The notes beneath the pieces were generated by a model. It searched no databases, had not been told where the DNA came from, and saw only the letters and a program-made list of their open reading frames with translations. A stretch of DNA of 64,000 nucleotides from Nemopilema nomurai (lineage: Eukaryota; Cnidaria; Scyphozoa; Rhizostomeae; Rhizostomatidae): positions 601,818 through 665,817 of the forward strand of contig ML133488.1 of assembly GCA_003864495.1 (NCBI GenBank). The letters are read 5' to 3'. This document shows positions 35,275 through 46,430 of the stretch, piece after piece (the stretch's first letter is position 1; the number at the start of each line of letters is the position of its first letter). A program made the translations under genes and the position numbers.

Positions 35275-38200
35275 CTAAACTGTGGAGATGTCAGCAATCT
35301 TGTTGGCATGATATGGCACAAAATCAATACCATCCACAGTCATGCCTGCCTCTCTTGTAATGCCGTCTTTGATGCCAAGTGATACCTGATGCTCCAGCAG
35401 CATCTTCTCCTGTAACAAGAAATATCGCACCATGAAAAACAACGTATCTTGCAACCTTGGGAGGCGTCTAAAAGTGAGATCTTGTAAACTTAATAAGTCC
35501 AACAGTCTAATGTAAAAACGATATTCACCTGGTCAACGGTCGTTAGAAAGTCTTCCACTGCCAGTTGGCTAGGGTGGCCAAGAGCCTTCCTTCTGTACCG
35601 GTCGTGCACTGGGCATGACACACAAAGGTATATAGCTTTGGCCAGTGCGTATCCACCCCAGTTACTCACACCAGCTGTAATCAAGTAGTCACATGACACC
35701 GCACAACCAATTTCCCCACCATACTGAACATTGGCAGCAACCCTCTCCAGCACTTTGCCCATTCCGACTTCATTACCACCATCTCCGATGCCAATTGTTA
35801 CGATGTCTGGGTGTTTTTTTGCTGGAAAAAGGATTTCATATAATGACCTTAATTGGGATTTGAGTCAGATGTCTACACAAGAGTGCAGAGCAATCGCACC
35901 ATTTTTCAAAATGACTTGTTTTATTATAATGAACGCAAAAAGCATATAAGGAATGTGAACAAAGAGAACAATCGTGATGAGAACAAATAGCCTACTACTT
36001 GAGGACATGTTGAAAACCATGTATTTTCAGACTGAAGACTAGTCCTCCTTAGGGCTGGTAAACCACATTTGATGAATAGAAGCCACTGCACCGATAACAC
36101 TGCTATTCTAGGAACATAAACCAGGAACATCCTACATAAAGGAGTCTGTAGTGGGACTGTACGTCATTAATAAGCATATGTGTTCATCATGCTCCTCGCG
36201 CTTTCACCTCTATATATAGCCCTCTTTTTCATTCACATAATCAGTCAGATTTGTACATCAAAGAGAGTGGCTTGTTTCATGCAGTTACCATTTGCCTGAC
36301 TACTCAAAGTAACAATTGAATCAGAAGCGGCATTTTCCCTGTTATAAATCCACAAGGGGTTCCCTCGCTTTATGCTTACCGTTCAACATCAGAGTTGAAA
36401 ATACTAGAAAGCAGTCTCTATTCATCGGTTTGGCCTCCTGAATAGGATGAACTTTCGACGGGTATGTCTCATAGTTACCTTTCGTTTATCAGCTAGACAT
36501 CTCTTTTGATATGATTATCCGTGAAACGAGAATATCATAGACAAAAAATGGTGGTAGGTCGATACTACAAGATTACAGCCTCAAAAAACACCCCGCCGAA
36601 GTGGAAAGTGACTGGCCATAAAATCATGAAAGATGTGCAATGCATGTTTAGTGCACTCAATTCTTAAGCACGTGTTTGCAAGACAAACTCAAGTCATATA
36701 ATGGGACAGAAAATAATCTACCTTCAAGGAAAAGTTCATCGACCGCATCACACGCATCTGTAATGTCTTTCTTTTTCATTGTGCAGTAACGCCCGTTAGA
36801 GTTCCTCCCAGGTCGCTCAATGCTAATAAGGTGGGAAAATCGCTTCTGGTCCATCAACTCGTCGTACAACATTTCGGAAGCATTAACAACAGTGACCAGA
36901 GAAACTTCGTGTTTGAGGATGCCATTGGCATGACACCACATGAGCACCTCCTTAAAGATTTGCTTCTCAGCTTTGCCAACGATTAAGGTGACTGGCTTTC
37001 CAAGGGCCTGAATTGCCTTGGCAATAGCGACCGCACCGGAAACACCATCGTTCTCAATAGGTGGTGATAGCCCCGGAAAGCAAGAGAATCCGGTCAATAT
37101 AGCTACTGACTTGACACTCTGGGAAATACTCAGTGCTGCACAATGCAAGTCCGTCTTCTCCTGCAAATTCTGCACGCCACGATTGCCTGGGTCATCTATA
37201 ATCAGGTTCTCGAGCTTTGTGATCCTGTCCCAGACTGGGCTGGATACGATCGAGTATACCTGCCTTGACTTGTCCAGGCACACTGCTTTAGCTTCCGGGT
37301 ACACCTTGGTGTCGAGTAGAGACTGTGCTTCTTCATTGGTTCGATCAGAAATGAACATGCACCCGGGGGAGTGGCTGAATGCAAGTGGAATTCCTACAAT
37401 ATCAACAGAATGCGTTCAGCCTGGTGGGGGAAGGACTCTCCTTTGGCTTTAGAGACGTGAGTAGAACTTGAAAGCATCTCTGTCACTTTATCTTTAAGAC
37501 GAATTGCCATTTTCTTCACAAATACAGCATTAAACCCTTCCCTCATCACAATGTGCTCTATGTAGGTGTTTTTCAATCATTTTTGTTGTTGCTTCAATCA
37601 GTGGTTGCAAAACTATTTTTACAGAAAACATATGGAAACAAATCATTGACTTTTCAATTTAATGAATATAAATTTGGGGAGTAAGAATCCATAATTGAAA
37701 CTAAACCAGCATAAAGATGGCAAAAGTATATTTTAAATCATACAAATCAAACATAGAAATCCATATCAAAGTAATCATATTATTGCATTGGCTGGGCTCC
37801 TTTCACAGGGTAAATTTTGTTTTTTCTTACATACTCTGTAAAAACTTGGTAGCTCTTCCTTCAAACATTTTCATGTTTATAATTCACTATGTTTTCTTGT
37901 TCAGACAAATAAACAAAGACTTGTCAATTAATTTGAAAAACTACATTCTTGGAATCAGAGATTCTGAAATCAAAGCAAACAAATTTCAATTTTAAATAAA
38001 AAAAGAGTGAATGAGCATTTGGACCATTTTACAAATTATTGGGCTACTTACTAGCGGAGCTAACAGCATGGCTTGATGTGACACCACAAGCCCAGAACAC
38101 AGGAACGTCGTCACTTCTGACTGTCACAGTGTCACCAATAGTATCTGTACTGTGAAGATCTGTGATACCAATGTCTGAAGGGTTACCAATGTGAACCGGT

Positions 38201-40176
38201 GCACCATGAGCAAAGTCCATTTGCAAAGTTTCGTTTACAGCTTTCTCAATTAAATTTTCTGGCAACGGCCTCATTGAAACTACCATGTTACAGCTGAAGG
38301 GCCCAGCTTCCAAGCATTGTATGTTTGTTGTATACATTGACACATTTTTTCCCTCTTCAATGTTACGGATAGGAATGCCAGCAGAAAGTAGCCTTTTTTC
38401 AAATGAAAAGCTGCACCCAAAGTAAAAGGCAACCATATCATCCCATTTGTTGGTTACAAGACTATGCACATCTTGACCAGCATTTCCATTTACATATACT
38501 TTGTAAGATGACAGGTCAGTTCTAAAAAACAATCATAACTGAATGTTTGATGAATGATTCTGGATATCCATGTACTAGAAATAAACAAATCATTTCAAGA
38601 TTTAAGCTTTTCAAATCTTTCAAAAACCTGAAGAGATTGAATTGAAATAGGTAGCTATAGAAGTCAGAGAGCTGTTGGTCACTTACAATTCATCAGTAGA
38701 GCAACTTATCTTAGTAACCATTACAGAAGATTACCTGGAAACTTTTAGGCATACTAAGCTTGATTAAGAAGGCCTGAAAATAAAATCTGCCTAGCAATGA
38801 AATACAATCAAACTTCAAATCAAGCTTACAAATGATTGTTAGAAGCAAAATTTAAGCTGTTTGAAATGCATTCTTCAACAAGTTGCTAAAGTAAAATGTC
38901 ATACCGTATATCTGAATCTTTTGCCAACAAAGGGGCTTCCACTTCTCCAACTTTGCTTTGATACAACAACGGACAAGGACCAGGGTTTAAATCAACAAAT
39001 TTTCTGAAATCCGCTGCATATTCCCTATGCAATACTGCAACATTTCCTTGCAAATATTCTCCACAAATTCCAGATGTTGGGTACTTTCCAAGTTTGTTTT
39101 CTCTGAACAAAAGCCGCATATTTGCTGGACTTTCATTTTCATATGATTTTGATCCCATACCTGCACAAAAAGATTCTTGTAAAGAACTCTAATCCAAATA
39201 AAACAAGAATTCTTATAGGTCTTATCAGCATAATGCAACTGTCAAAAACTTTTCCATGGAGAATAAAAAAAGTGAATTTTACCCAATGAAACATTCAGTG
39301 CTTCCACTGTACTGTGTCATTACCAGCACTTTCTTTCTAGCAAAACTTATATGAATGTGGTGTCAATACTGCTAAATTTCAAATAGGACTTTGAACGCAA
39401 TTATTACTACTGAAATGACTTGGATAAGATGAAATGACTTTCTTTGTTGATAGTTAGTTTACTAAACCGTTTAGGTGCGGGGTTGGCTGACTACGGACCT
39501 AAGGGTGACCAAACTTTCACCCAGAGTGAGGAGAGTCGCCAATTATCTGTAATTCCAGGCATAAGGAATCACGAGGTGTGGTCACAACGAGAGGAAGGAC
39601 CAGGACACTGCTCGACAAGCTTAAGCTTCTCAGTGTCATAAAAACTTCAGAAGGTAGGTAGAAAGAAATACTAAATACTAAAATACCATTCTGGGAATAG
39701 CGGTTTCTTGCGCAAATCAGGGTTCATTTGTGAACTTATAAGTTTCTCTTACAGGTTACAACCTAAGCTTAGGCCTCACAACTCAATATCTTTAGGGTTA
39801 GTAAAAAGCTTTATTGGAATCTTGGCATCAAATAAGGTCAGAAGGTGAAAAAATCGAATGAACTCCTTGAGCTTATTGCTTGCTCTGCACAAATTACTTC
39901 ATTCATTGGGTTGCTTTCGGCTCGGAGTTTACCTGGAATGCACTCTTCGCGTTCGCTGATCCAAAATAAGTTGTGGTGAAACCCAGGTTCGATTCCTCTT
40001 CCGAAAGATACTCTATTAAAGCTACACTGTTCGATAATAGTTTCTATAAAATATGATTTGAAAGACCAACCTGAAAATACTTCTTGAATAAAAGAATTGA
40101 AAGGTTTTGTCCTCTTCGCAATCCAAACACGAGGTACAAGAGGATACCGCATTATCAAAACAATGGGGCGGGCCAT
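35275..40176 (-). CDS. DGLUCY: D-glutamate cyclase, mitochondrial (DGLUCY)
   Basis: The enzyme converts D-glutamate to 5-oxo-D-proline in mitochondria (family knowledge). Exons on the minus strand are 40071-40176, 38905-39160, 38052-38521, 36722-37393, 35529-35821 and 35275-35409. All junctions are GT-AG with matching phases, giving 643 residues (human about 616). Exon 1 encodes a basic, non-acidic leader (MARPIVLIMRYPLVPRVWIA, then KRTK), as expected of a mitochondrial presequence. The start at 40176 is the first ATG; the frame opens earlier only with TTG. The DUF1445 part contains ICGEYLQGNVAVL, PGPCPLL, FGCSFSFEK, EEGKNVSMY, VPVFWACGVT and FSHSPGCMF. The C-terminal DUF4392 part contains SFEEW-like helices, GIGDGGNEVGMG, TAGVSNWGGYALA and AGMTVDGIDF. 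The gene is divergent from the dehydrogenase-fold/RING gene, with about 400 bp between the start codons. Confidence 0.94.
39565..39663 (+). repeat. Foldback repeat, copy A (DGLUCY intron 1)
   Basis: This ~100-bp segment is about 85% identical by eye to the reverse complement of 42183-42287. Its core is a near-palindrome: ggacactg, then aagcttaagctt, then cagtgtc. Shared flanks are gagaggaaggaccagg on one side and cttcagaag with taggtag on the other. Sequence beyond both ends differs between copies, which marks the element limits. It is probably a short non-autonomous mobile element. Confidence 0.7.
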
Positions 40177-40575
40177 TCTCAGAACGAGACAGGCATTAAG
40201 GAAGTATATTATTACCAATGACGGTGCGTAGAAGACCCTACTTTTTCAAGTTTTCATCGCCTTCCCAATGAATTTCGCTCTTATTTCTCTTTATGGAATT
40301 TATTTTTAATTATCTGGACAAGAAGTAAGAGGCATTCATAGCTCTCCTTGCAGCACCTAGGCTCCTACATGTGCAAAGTCGTGTGCTTGAATAACCTAGT
40401 TCTTTGTCTAAAAGCAAATTAGTGGCTGAAACTCGAAGCCTTCCAAAATAGAATGCCCCTGATCGCCCCTGGTGCAATCAATGGGTACGCTCCCTGTCCG
40501 ATTATAATGAACACGATCTCCTGAGCTCACGTTGTGGATGTTGTTGTTATTGCTCACTGCGTTGTAACAACAAAA
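40177..40575. promoter_or_regulatory. Shared divergent promoter region
   Basis: About 400 bp separate the start codons of DGLUCY (minus) and the dehydrogenase-fold/RING gene (plus). Both promoters and 5' untranslated regions must fit here unless an upstream non-coding exon exists. The right part is less AT-rich than the surroundings and has several CG dinucleotides. I can name no specific factor site or TATA box. Confidence 0.5.
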
Positions 40576-43500
40576 ATGGCTACCTGTGCAGTGGTGGGCC
40601 TTGGTCAACTTGGCTGCAGAATCGCAGGTTTCCTGTTCACGGTTCAACTTTACCAAGCTATTTGATGTTTAATATCTTAATCTTTTTTAGCTAATTCAGC
40701 TTTTTGTACACACGACTGGTAACAGTATTTTGATAGCCCGGATATTGCATGCAAAGTTGCATACGTAAGCGTTTAAGCAGTCATCACCACTTGAAGAATA
40801 TTCCCCAAGATTGGCGTTTTTTTAATCAGCAAATAATTCTGCATATAATGTTTACAATCTTCAGTATCATACAATTCTCTTATTATTCCAAAGATTCTCA
40901 GTATCATATTATTCTCCAATTATTCTCCTGTTCTATCATCCCTCGTTATTCAGGGACCTGACTCATTGACAGACTAAATACTTCTTTTCTTTTGGTGCCA
41001 AGTTGAAATTGCATCCCATGGTCATACAGTTAAAGCCTATGATAAGGATCAGTGGCAAAGAGAAACTCTTTTGTGCAGAGCCCAACAGTTCTGGCTTGAA
41101 CTTGAACGAAAGAGTCTGGTTGACCTTGCCTCCAAATTCCAGGTTATCTTTTAAGTTTTTGTATCCTAGCTAAGGAGTTTATTTGTTTCAAATGTTTTAT
41201 TTTTCTCAATGAAGCAGAGGTCAATTATTTTGCTCATCTACTTACTTACTACTAACATTCAATGCATACTAAATTAAAAAGAATATCATAAATGTTTTAT
41301 CAGTGACTGGATAATTCCAGGTAACACTAGATATCTTGCTAAAAACAATTATCAATAGTTAATGAAATTCAATGCTTCTCATTTGCAAAGATTTGGTTTG
41401 TCACAGGAAAACATCACCATTTGTTCAGACTTGAAATCTGCTGTTGAGAATACTGATTTCATTTTTGAAGCTGCACCAGAGAATAAAAATCTAAAAAAGT
41501 CTTTGCTAAAAGGTATGTATTAAAGTTTTTTATTATTGAGTTTTAAAGTCTTCTTGATATAACCAAAAGCAACTAAAAAAAACGCTCATTAAATTTGAAA
41601 TATAATTTTTTCATATTCAAGTTTTTATGATTATGGAGATATGTTTAGCATCAGAAGTTGAAAGTAAGCTTAAGTATTGAGCTACATGCTGTGCCTGATG
41701 CTAACTTTTGTATCAGTTTTGTCTATTGAACTCTGAAATATGCCTTTTGCCAATGAATAATTAATTTTTAGATAAATGTCAAATTGCTTATCCCAATTGT
41801 TTTCTATAGAAATAACAACACTTTGCAACAGTCAAAGCATCATTGGTACAAATACTCTGACCTTGCCATTAAGTGAAATTGTAGATGATGCATTATTCAA
41901 TGAGGTAATGAAGTATTTTCTAATTTGACAACTGGAAATTCTTAACTTGGAGTTTGTTTTGCAAATATTTCTGACAATGTTCTTGATTATTGAATTAATA
42001 TTTGTGAAACCATGACTTTGCTTCAAATTAAAATCATTTGTTCCATTTTAGAGGATACTAGGCATCCGCTTCATTTTCCCTGTTTTTGCCATTCCTTTTC
42101 TTGAGTATTCCATTTGCTCAAAAACATCATCAGCTGCTGTTGATAAAGGTAACTTCTTCTTGTATGTTTTTGTATTTGTTACTACCTAGCTTCTGAAGGT
42201 AGTTTTTAGGACACTGCGAAGCTTAAGCATATCGAACAGTGTCCTGGTCCTTCCTCTCAATGCGACCAAACCTCATGATTCTGATTTTTTTTCTTTAGAA
42301 TTTAAATAGTTCCTTTCATGCTTTGTGCTTTGGCTGAGACCCACCCCCACTTTCTCATTTCACTCCATATAAACCTCATTTCATAAATTGAAAGTATTGT
42401 ATGCACTACTTTTTCTGTTGCACCACTTCAATCCTAGCCAGAAGATTTTTTGAATCAATGAGCAAAACTCTTGTACAAAGAACAAATGGAGATCAACCAA
42501 GAGTATTGGGGAAGTCAGATGCTGAATACTATGAAAACGGTATCTGTTATTTTTTGTACTTTTAAACTTATGAATTCATCAGTTGTAACTATAATGTTAC
42601 TAATAGTTTTACAGCATTTCTGTTATGAGCTGCAACTGTAATGCCTGGCTACAAATATTACATAGACACAAGTTGTGAATAAATTTGTTAATGCAATATT
42701 TTGCAAGAATCATTTACAAAAGTGGTCTAGCTTCTTTTGTGCACCATTTTTTGTATCTATCTAGAATTAGAATTCATATAAGTAAGGACAGACAGTTAAT
42801 AGGAGTGTTATTACAGGCGCCGTCAGTGGCATGGTATCATTGGTATTATGGGTGTCTTTTTATGGGAAATCATTGCAACCATCTTCAAATGTTATGTCTG
42901 AAGTCTATCTATAGCTAGCTAAAACTCCAATTTAACAAAAGCGTCATCTGGTTATATTTCTTTATATGGGCAGAACTGAGGGCAAAAAGGATGGCATTGT
43001 TTCATCAGACTGCCCATGGAGCCTCTGCCCCTCGACCAAGCCATGCACAAAATCAACAGCATCACCACGGTAGCGCAGGCAGCAATAATTCAGATGAGAA
43101 GACTTCGGCTGAATGCCGGGACGGTTCGGTGGAAGAAGGTCTTTGGCTTAAGTTTTTAGTGCTTAGCAAGTGTCATTGAAAATGCTTAATTGATGTCAGA
43201 GGTGTTTTAGTTTCAATGCTGATATAAACAGATTATGGTGAGCATGTTTTGAAAACGCAGAATAACTAAGAGTAATGAAATTTACATTTGGTTTTACCAA
43301 CGCGCTGAAGATTAATGCTATGTATTGGCAACAATTTAAGGCTTTTTGAACTAATTTTTGACATTCTATCGAAATCACACACAGCAAGCCCATAAAAGTG
43401 ATACAACTTCCTATGCATGATTCATACGCCTATGATGAAGCATTGAAAGCTGGTTATGAGATACTAGAAATCGAACGTCTTTTTGGTGGAGGGTTTATTG

Positions 43501-43850
43501 AGCTGCGAGTTGTCACCACTGCATTGGAATCCTTAAACTGTGTTATTTGTGGTATCTGCTATTTCTTAAGCCGTATAATTTCGGTATAAACAGGTTTTTT
43601 CCAACCACCTTCCTATTTATTCCGAACCAATTCCAATCCAAAACACTAAATTTTGGATTGTGTTCTAGATTCAAGCGAAAAAGCAGACGAATGCGTTGTT
43701 TGCAATGAGAATTCGATCGACGCCATATTGTTTCCTTGCCGGCATATGTGGCTGTGCTTCCCTTGCGCACAGCGACTCAAGGGTCTCGAGAAACCGTGTC
43801 CTGCATGCAGAGCTACAATTGCAGACGTCGTGTCAGTATTCAAACCCTAA
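40576..43850 (+). CDS. 3-hydroxyacyl-CoA-dehydrogenase-fold / RING-finger fusion protein
   Basis: Exons are 40576-40627, 41003-41142, 41407-41512, 41810-41904, 42052-42148, 42438-42539, 42974-43138, 43399-43551 and 43669-43850. All are GT-AG with matching phases, giving 363 residues. Residues 4-31 form a Rossmann NAD site (VVGLGQLGCRIA, with GxGxxG at 8-13, and Asp31 after the second strand) of the 3-hydroxyacyl-CoA dehydrogenase N-domain type. The catalytic block that reads HFFNP in active enzymes is RFIFP here (137-141), and the serine of the NTSSL motif appears to be Leu, so it is probably a non-catalytic NAD-binding module. The enzyme's C-terminal domain is absent. A His/Ser/Asn-rich linker (about 215-250) follows, then a RING finger in the last 60 residues (CVVC, PCRH, CFPC, CPAC). 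It is probably an E3 ubiquitin ligase that senses NAD(H) or an acyl-CoA. Junctions 7-8 and 8-9 are the least certain. Confidence 0.82.
42183..42287 (-). repeat. Foldback repeat, copy B (intron 5 of the RING fusion gene)
   Basis: The inverted copy of 39565-39663. It keeps the self-complementary core ggacactg...cagtgtcc around gaagcttaagc. It lies wholly inside the intron between 42148 and 42438, so it does not disturb coding. Confidence 0.7.
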
Positions 43851-45821
43851 CTTTTAAGTTCCGCCCTGACATTTTTATTTACGTTTTGGGATCTAGTTTT
43901 TATATATAAATCACCTCATATATAATATTATCTCAGTAGAAAGGATATTTTTATTGAGTTAAAGTGCAGAGATATAGTGTGTTTTTTGTAATGGCATTTG
44001 CTAACGTACACTGTAATATAAAGATTGGCAACTGCATGGCAGGCATTACTTTTGTAAAAAGAAAATGTTTCTAATATTGATAGTCCAACTCAGTTTATCT
44101 AAATTTTTTTTTCATGACGTGATCATGTTATCGTTTTTATAAAGAGTAGTTTCAGCCTGTGACTGTTATTTATTTAAGTCATTCTGTAAAATAGCATGTT
44201 ACAAGCTGGTGCCTGAATCTTTCTCTAGTTATTCTTTGCGAAGAAAGTTTCCTAAAAACTTTTTTCTTTTTAACTAGTTTTCTTTGTACTCATAAGAATA
44301 ATACTTCTATAGTATGCTAATGGTTTTCTTTGTTCAATTTTTTTAGATTCATTAATATTTTGGTTCTATTATGTAAAAAGGGAACGAGTCTTAACTAACG
44401 AGTATTTGAACTTGGTTATATATAAAGTTTCTACTTTTGAACGCCTTATTCACTTGCTTGTCATTAAGACACTATTAGACGGACGCATGACGCAAAGAAA
44501 ACTCAAAATTTTATAACATTTCCACCTTTTTGGCCTTGCCAAAATCAGCAAAAAGTTAAGCCGAAATGCTTGCAAAATAGGAAGGAATTTTGGAGTCAAA
44601 GAAAGGAAAAGAAGTTACAGGAAAATCTGAAGAGTTACTGAATATTATTGCAATGGTGAATTTAGTCGCCAGGTGCCTGGAAATTGCATTGTGGGTTTAT
44701 TAGAAACTTGCACGTGCACAGTGGACTCTTTTTAGGCCATGTTTAGTTTCTGTACTATGACACCAAAACTTTGCATTATTGTTTAATCCCCAGGGACACA
44801 CATACTGCCTCAATTAAGGAAATTTGTCTGTGATGCAAAATTCGAAAGTTGAATGGTCGAATGCTTTTTGGCCTAAACCGGTCTTCAAGAGTAACCTTAT
44901 TGGCCCCTGATGGTTTCCAGTTGCCAACATACACTACTTTGTCCAGTTGCCATTTATCATAACTTTGATAGGAATCTGATTTAATTTCGAATGACGTAAA
45001 ACATAGCGTTTGTTTTGTTGAAACGGCAGTTAAAACGAAAATTATGACAAAATCAGCGCCCCCCTGTCAAATAACCGTCCCTGCCGAATAATCGGCGATT
45101 TGCTACAAGCCCTCCCTACTTGAATAAGCCCTTCCTAAGCAGATTTGAATTAGCAAAAACAACGTATTTCATTGTGAACATGCATTTCAATAAACTTAAA
45201 AACAAGAAATAATTTTAATATTAGTTGTTTTATGGTCTTGACCTCCGTATAAGCCAACAAAAAGATGTTGTTGTCCCGTTTGAAATTGAGGAAACCGATG
45301 TTGCCATAGCAGGGATTGAATTTCTGATGAATTTCTAAGATATCTTTGAGTGTCTCATTTTTCATCGAGTTTGTATCACGTTTGTTACAGCTTTCTTAAG
45401 AAAAAAACTGTAAAACACCGGAAACGAATGTTCTCCCTCATATTGGATTAGCAAAAATTAAAGCGCCTCTGCTGAATTAACCGCCCCTGTTGAATAAGCG
45501 CCCCCTGTAAAGTTTATTTCTAAACAAGCGGGCGATAATTTCGCCATTTACGGCAAGTGTATGATGCCCTGATCTAGTATGTATCTTAACACAAAATGCT
45601 TTTTAATCTGTCCCCACATGACCTTATGCGTCAATTAGCCATCAAAGGTCGATTGACCAGAAAAGAAAAAGACCCTGCTTAATAAACTGGTGGCGGCATA
45701 AGAAGAATTCATATATTGCTGAGAAGATTGCCATAAGCAAAATTATCAGCAGGTCCCGTGATGCCTATGGTACACGCAGATGACTAGGATCTGGGGCTCA
45801 TAATTGTAATTAGAAGTAAAA
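43851..45821. other. Spacer with degenerate repeats and one exon-like segment
   Basis: The 3' end of the RING fusion gene and the promoter of the GTPase gene must lie in this stretch. Two GC-rich decayed repeat patches (about 45055-45130 and 45460-45520) flank a minus-strand segment at about 45255-45385 that looks like an isolated exon. Nothing else is recognised. Confidence 0.5.
45055..45520. repeat. Decayed CCCCTGTTGAATAAGC-type repeat, two patches
   Basis: Patch 1 (about 45055-45130) contains cccccctgtcaaataacc, gtccctgccgaataatc, gccctccctacttgaataag and cccttcctaag. Patch 2 (about 45460-45520) contains gcgcctctgctgaattaacc, gcccctgttgaataagc and gccccctg. The unit is about 18-22 bp, with consensus RCCCCTGYTGAATAAGC. 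Each patch is near a gaattagcaaaaa or gattagcaaaaa sequence, so they may be the two ends of one decayed element. Confidence 0.5.
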
Positions 45822-46430
45822 ATGTACCGAAAACTGGAAAGGGCTCAGAAGGAGAAGCGAGAATTCGCAGAGAAGGGTGCACCTCTGATAAAGTTTGTCT
45901 CAATGGGGGCAAAGCAGGTGGGGAAGACCGCCCTTGTCTGTCGCTTCACTCAAGGGTCGTTTTCACCCAGTTACAAGCCAACGGTTGAGGATTGCTATTT
46001 CAGGAACTTTTATAACCGCTACACCGGGACATTTTCGAACATCCGGATAATTGATACGTCGGGCCAATACGACTTTCCTGCAATGCAAAGGCTGAACATG
46101 AGCCAAGCAGACGTGCTGTTGCTTGTCTACGAGGTGGGGAACGTCGATACCATGCACAGAGCGATGGACCTTTATCGGACTGCGATGGAAGTCCTCGAGG
46201 GCCTTCCGCCAGTTCCAGTCGTTTTCGTTGGAGCCAAAATCGATAAGGTAAAAGACACAGGTCACTATGAAACTGAAATAGAAAAATTCATAAAGGAGGA
46301 GGTCAATGGATACGGCCGCCATTTACTGACGTCAGCAAAGCTGGATATGAATGTGGATGACGTGTTTGAGACTGGGCTTCTGTTGCTTGAGAATGTGCGC
46401 GTGTGGGCGCGTTTGTTTACGCAAAGCTAG
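45822..46430 (+). CDS. Intronless Ras-like small GTPase, divergent
   Basis: The 202-residue protein is a Ras-superfamily GTPase of about the usual length with a basic N-terminal extension (residues 1-20). The P-loop is GAKQVGKT (29-36), Thr54 fits the switch I threonine, the G3 motif is DTSGQ (78-82, catalytic Gln present), and G5 is TSAK (170-173). G4 is AKID (138-141) instead of NKxD, so the Asn that contacts guanine is lost; this predicts weaker nucleotide binding or faster exchange. The C-terminus (RLFTQS) has no prenylation cysteine, so membrane attachment must be by other means, if any. The nearest relatives appear to be the Rasd/Di-Ras/Rerg kind of Ras proteins, but I cannot assign an orthologue. 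The single exon suggests origin by retroposition. An AATAAA lies at 46846-46851. Confidence 0.88.
   Translation: MYRKLERAQKEKREFAEKGAPLIKFVSMGAKQVGKTALVCRFTQGSFSPSYKPTVEDCYFRNFYNRYTGTFSNIRIIDTSGQYDFPAMQRLNMSQADVLLLVYEVGNVDTMHRAMDLYRTAMEVLEGLPPVPVVFVGAKIDKVKDTGHYETEIEKFIKEEVNGYGRHLLTSAKLDMNVDDVFETGLLLLENVRVWARLFTQS

Noticed and set aside
37394..37576. Minus-strand 60-codon frame (MKNTYIEHIVMREGF) in the DGLUCY region
   Set aside because: The exons at 38052 and 37393 join in phase without it, and the human protein has no matching insert.
39935..40010. Possible tRNA, from a B-box-like GGTTCGATTCC at about 39985
   Set aside because: No A-box at the right distance and no acceptor stem pairing could be found. 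The site is inside DGLUCY intron 1.
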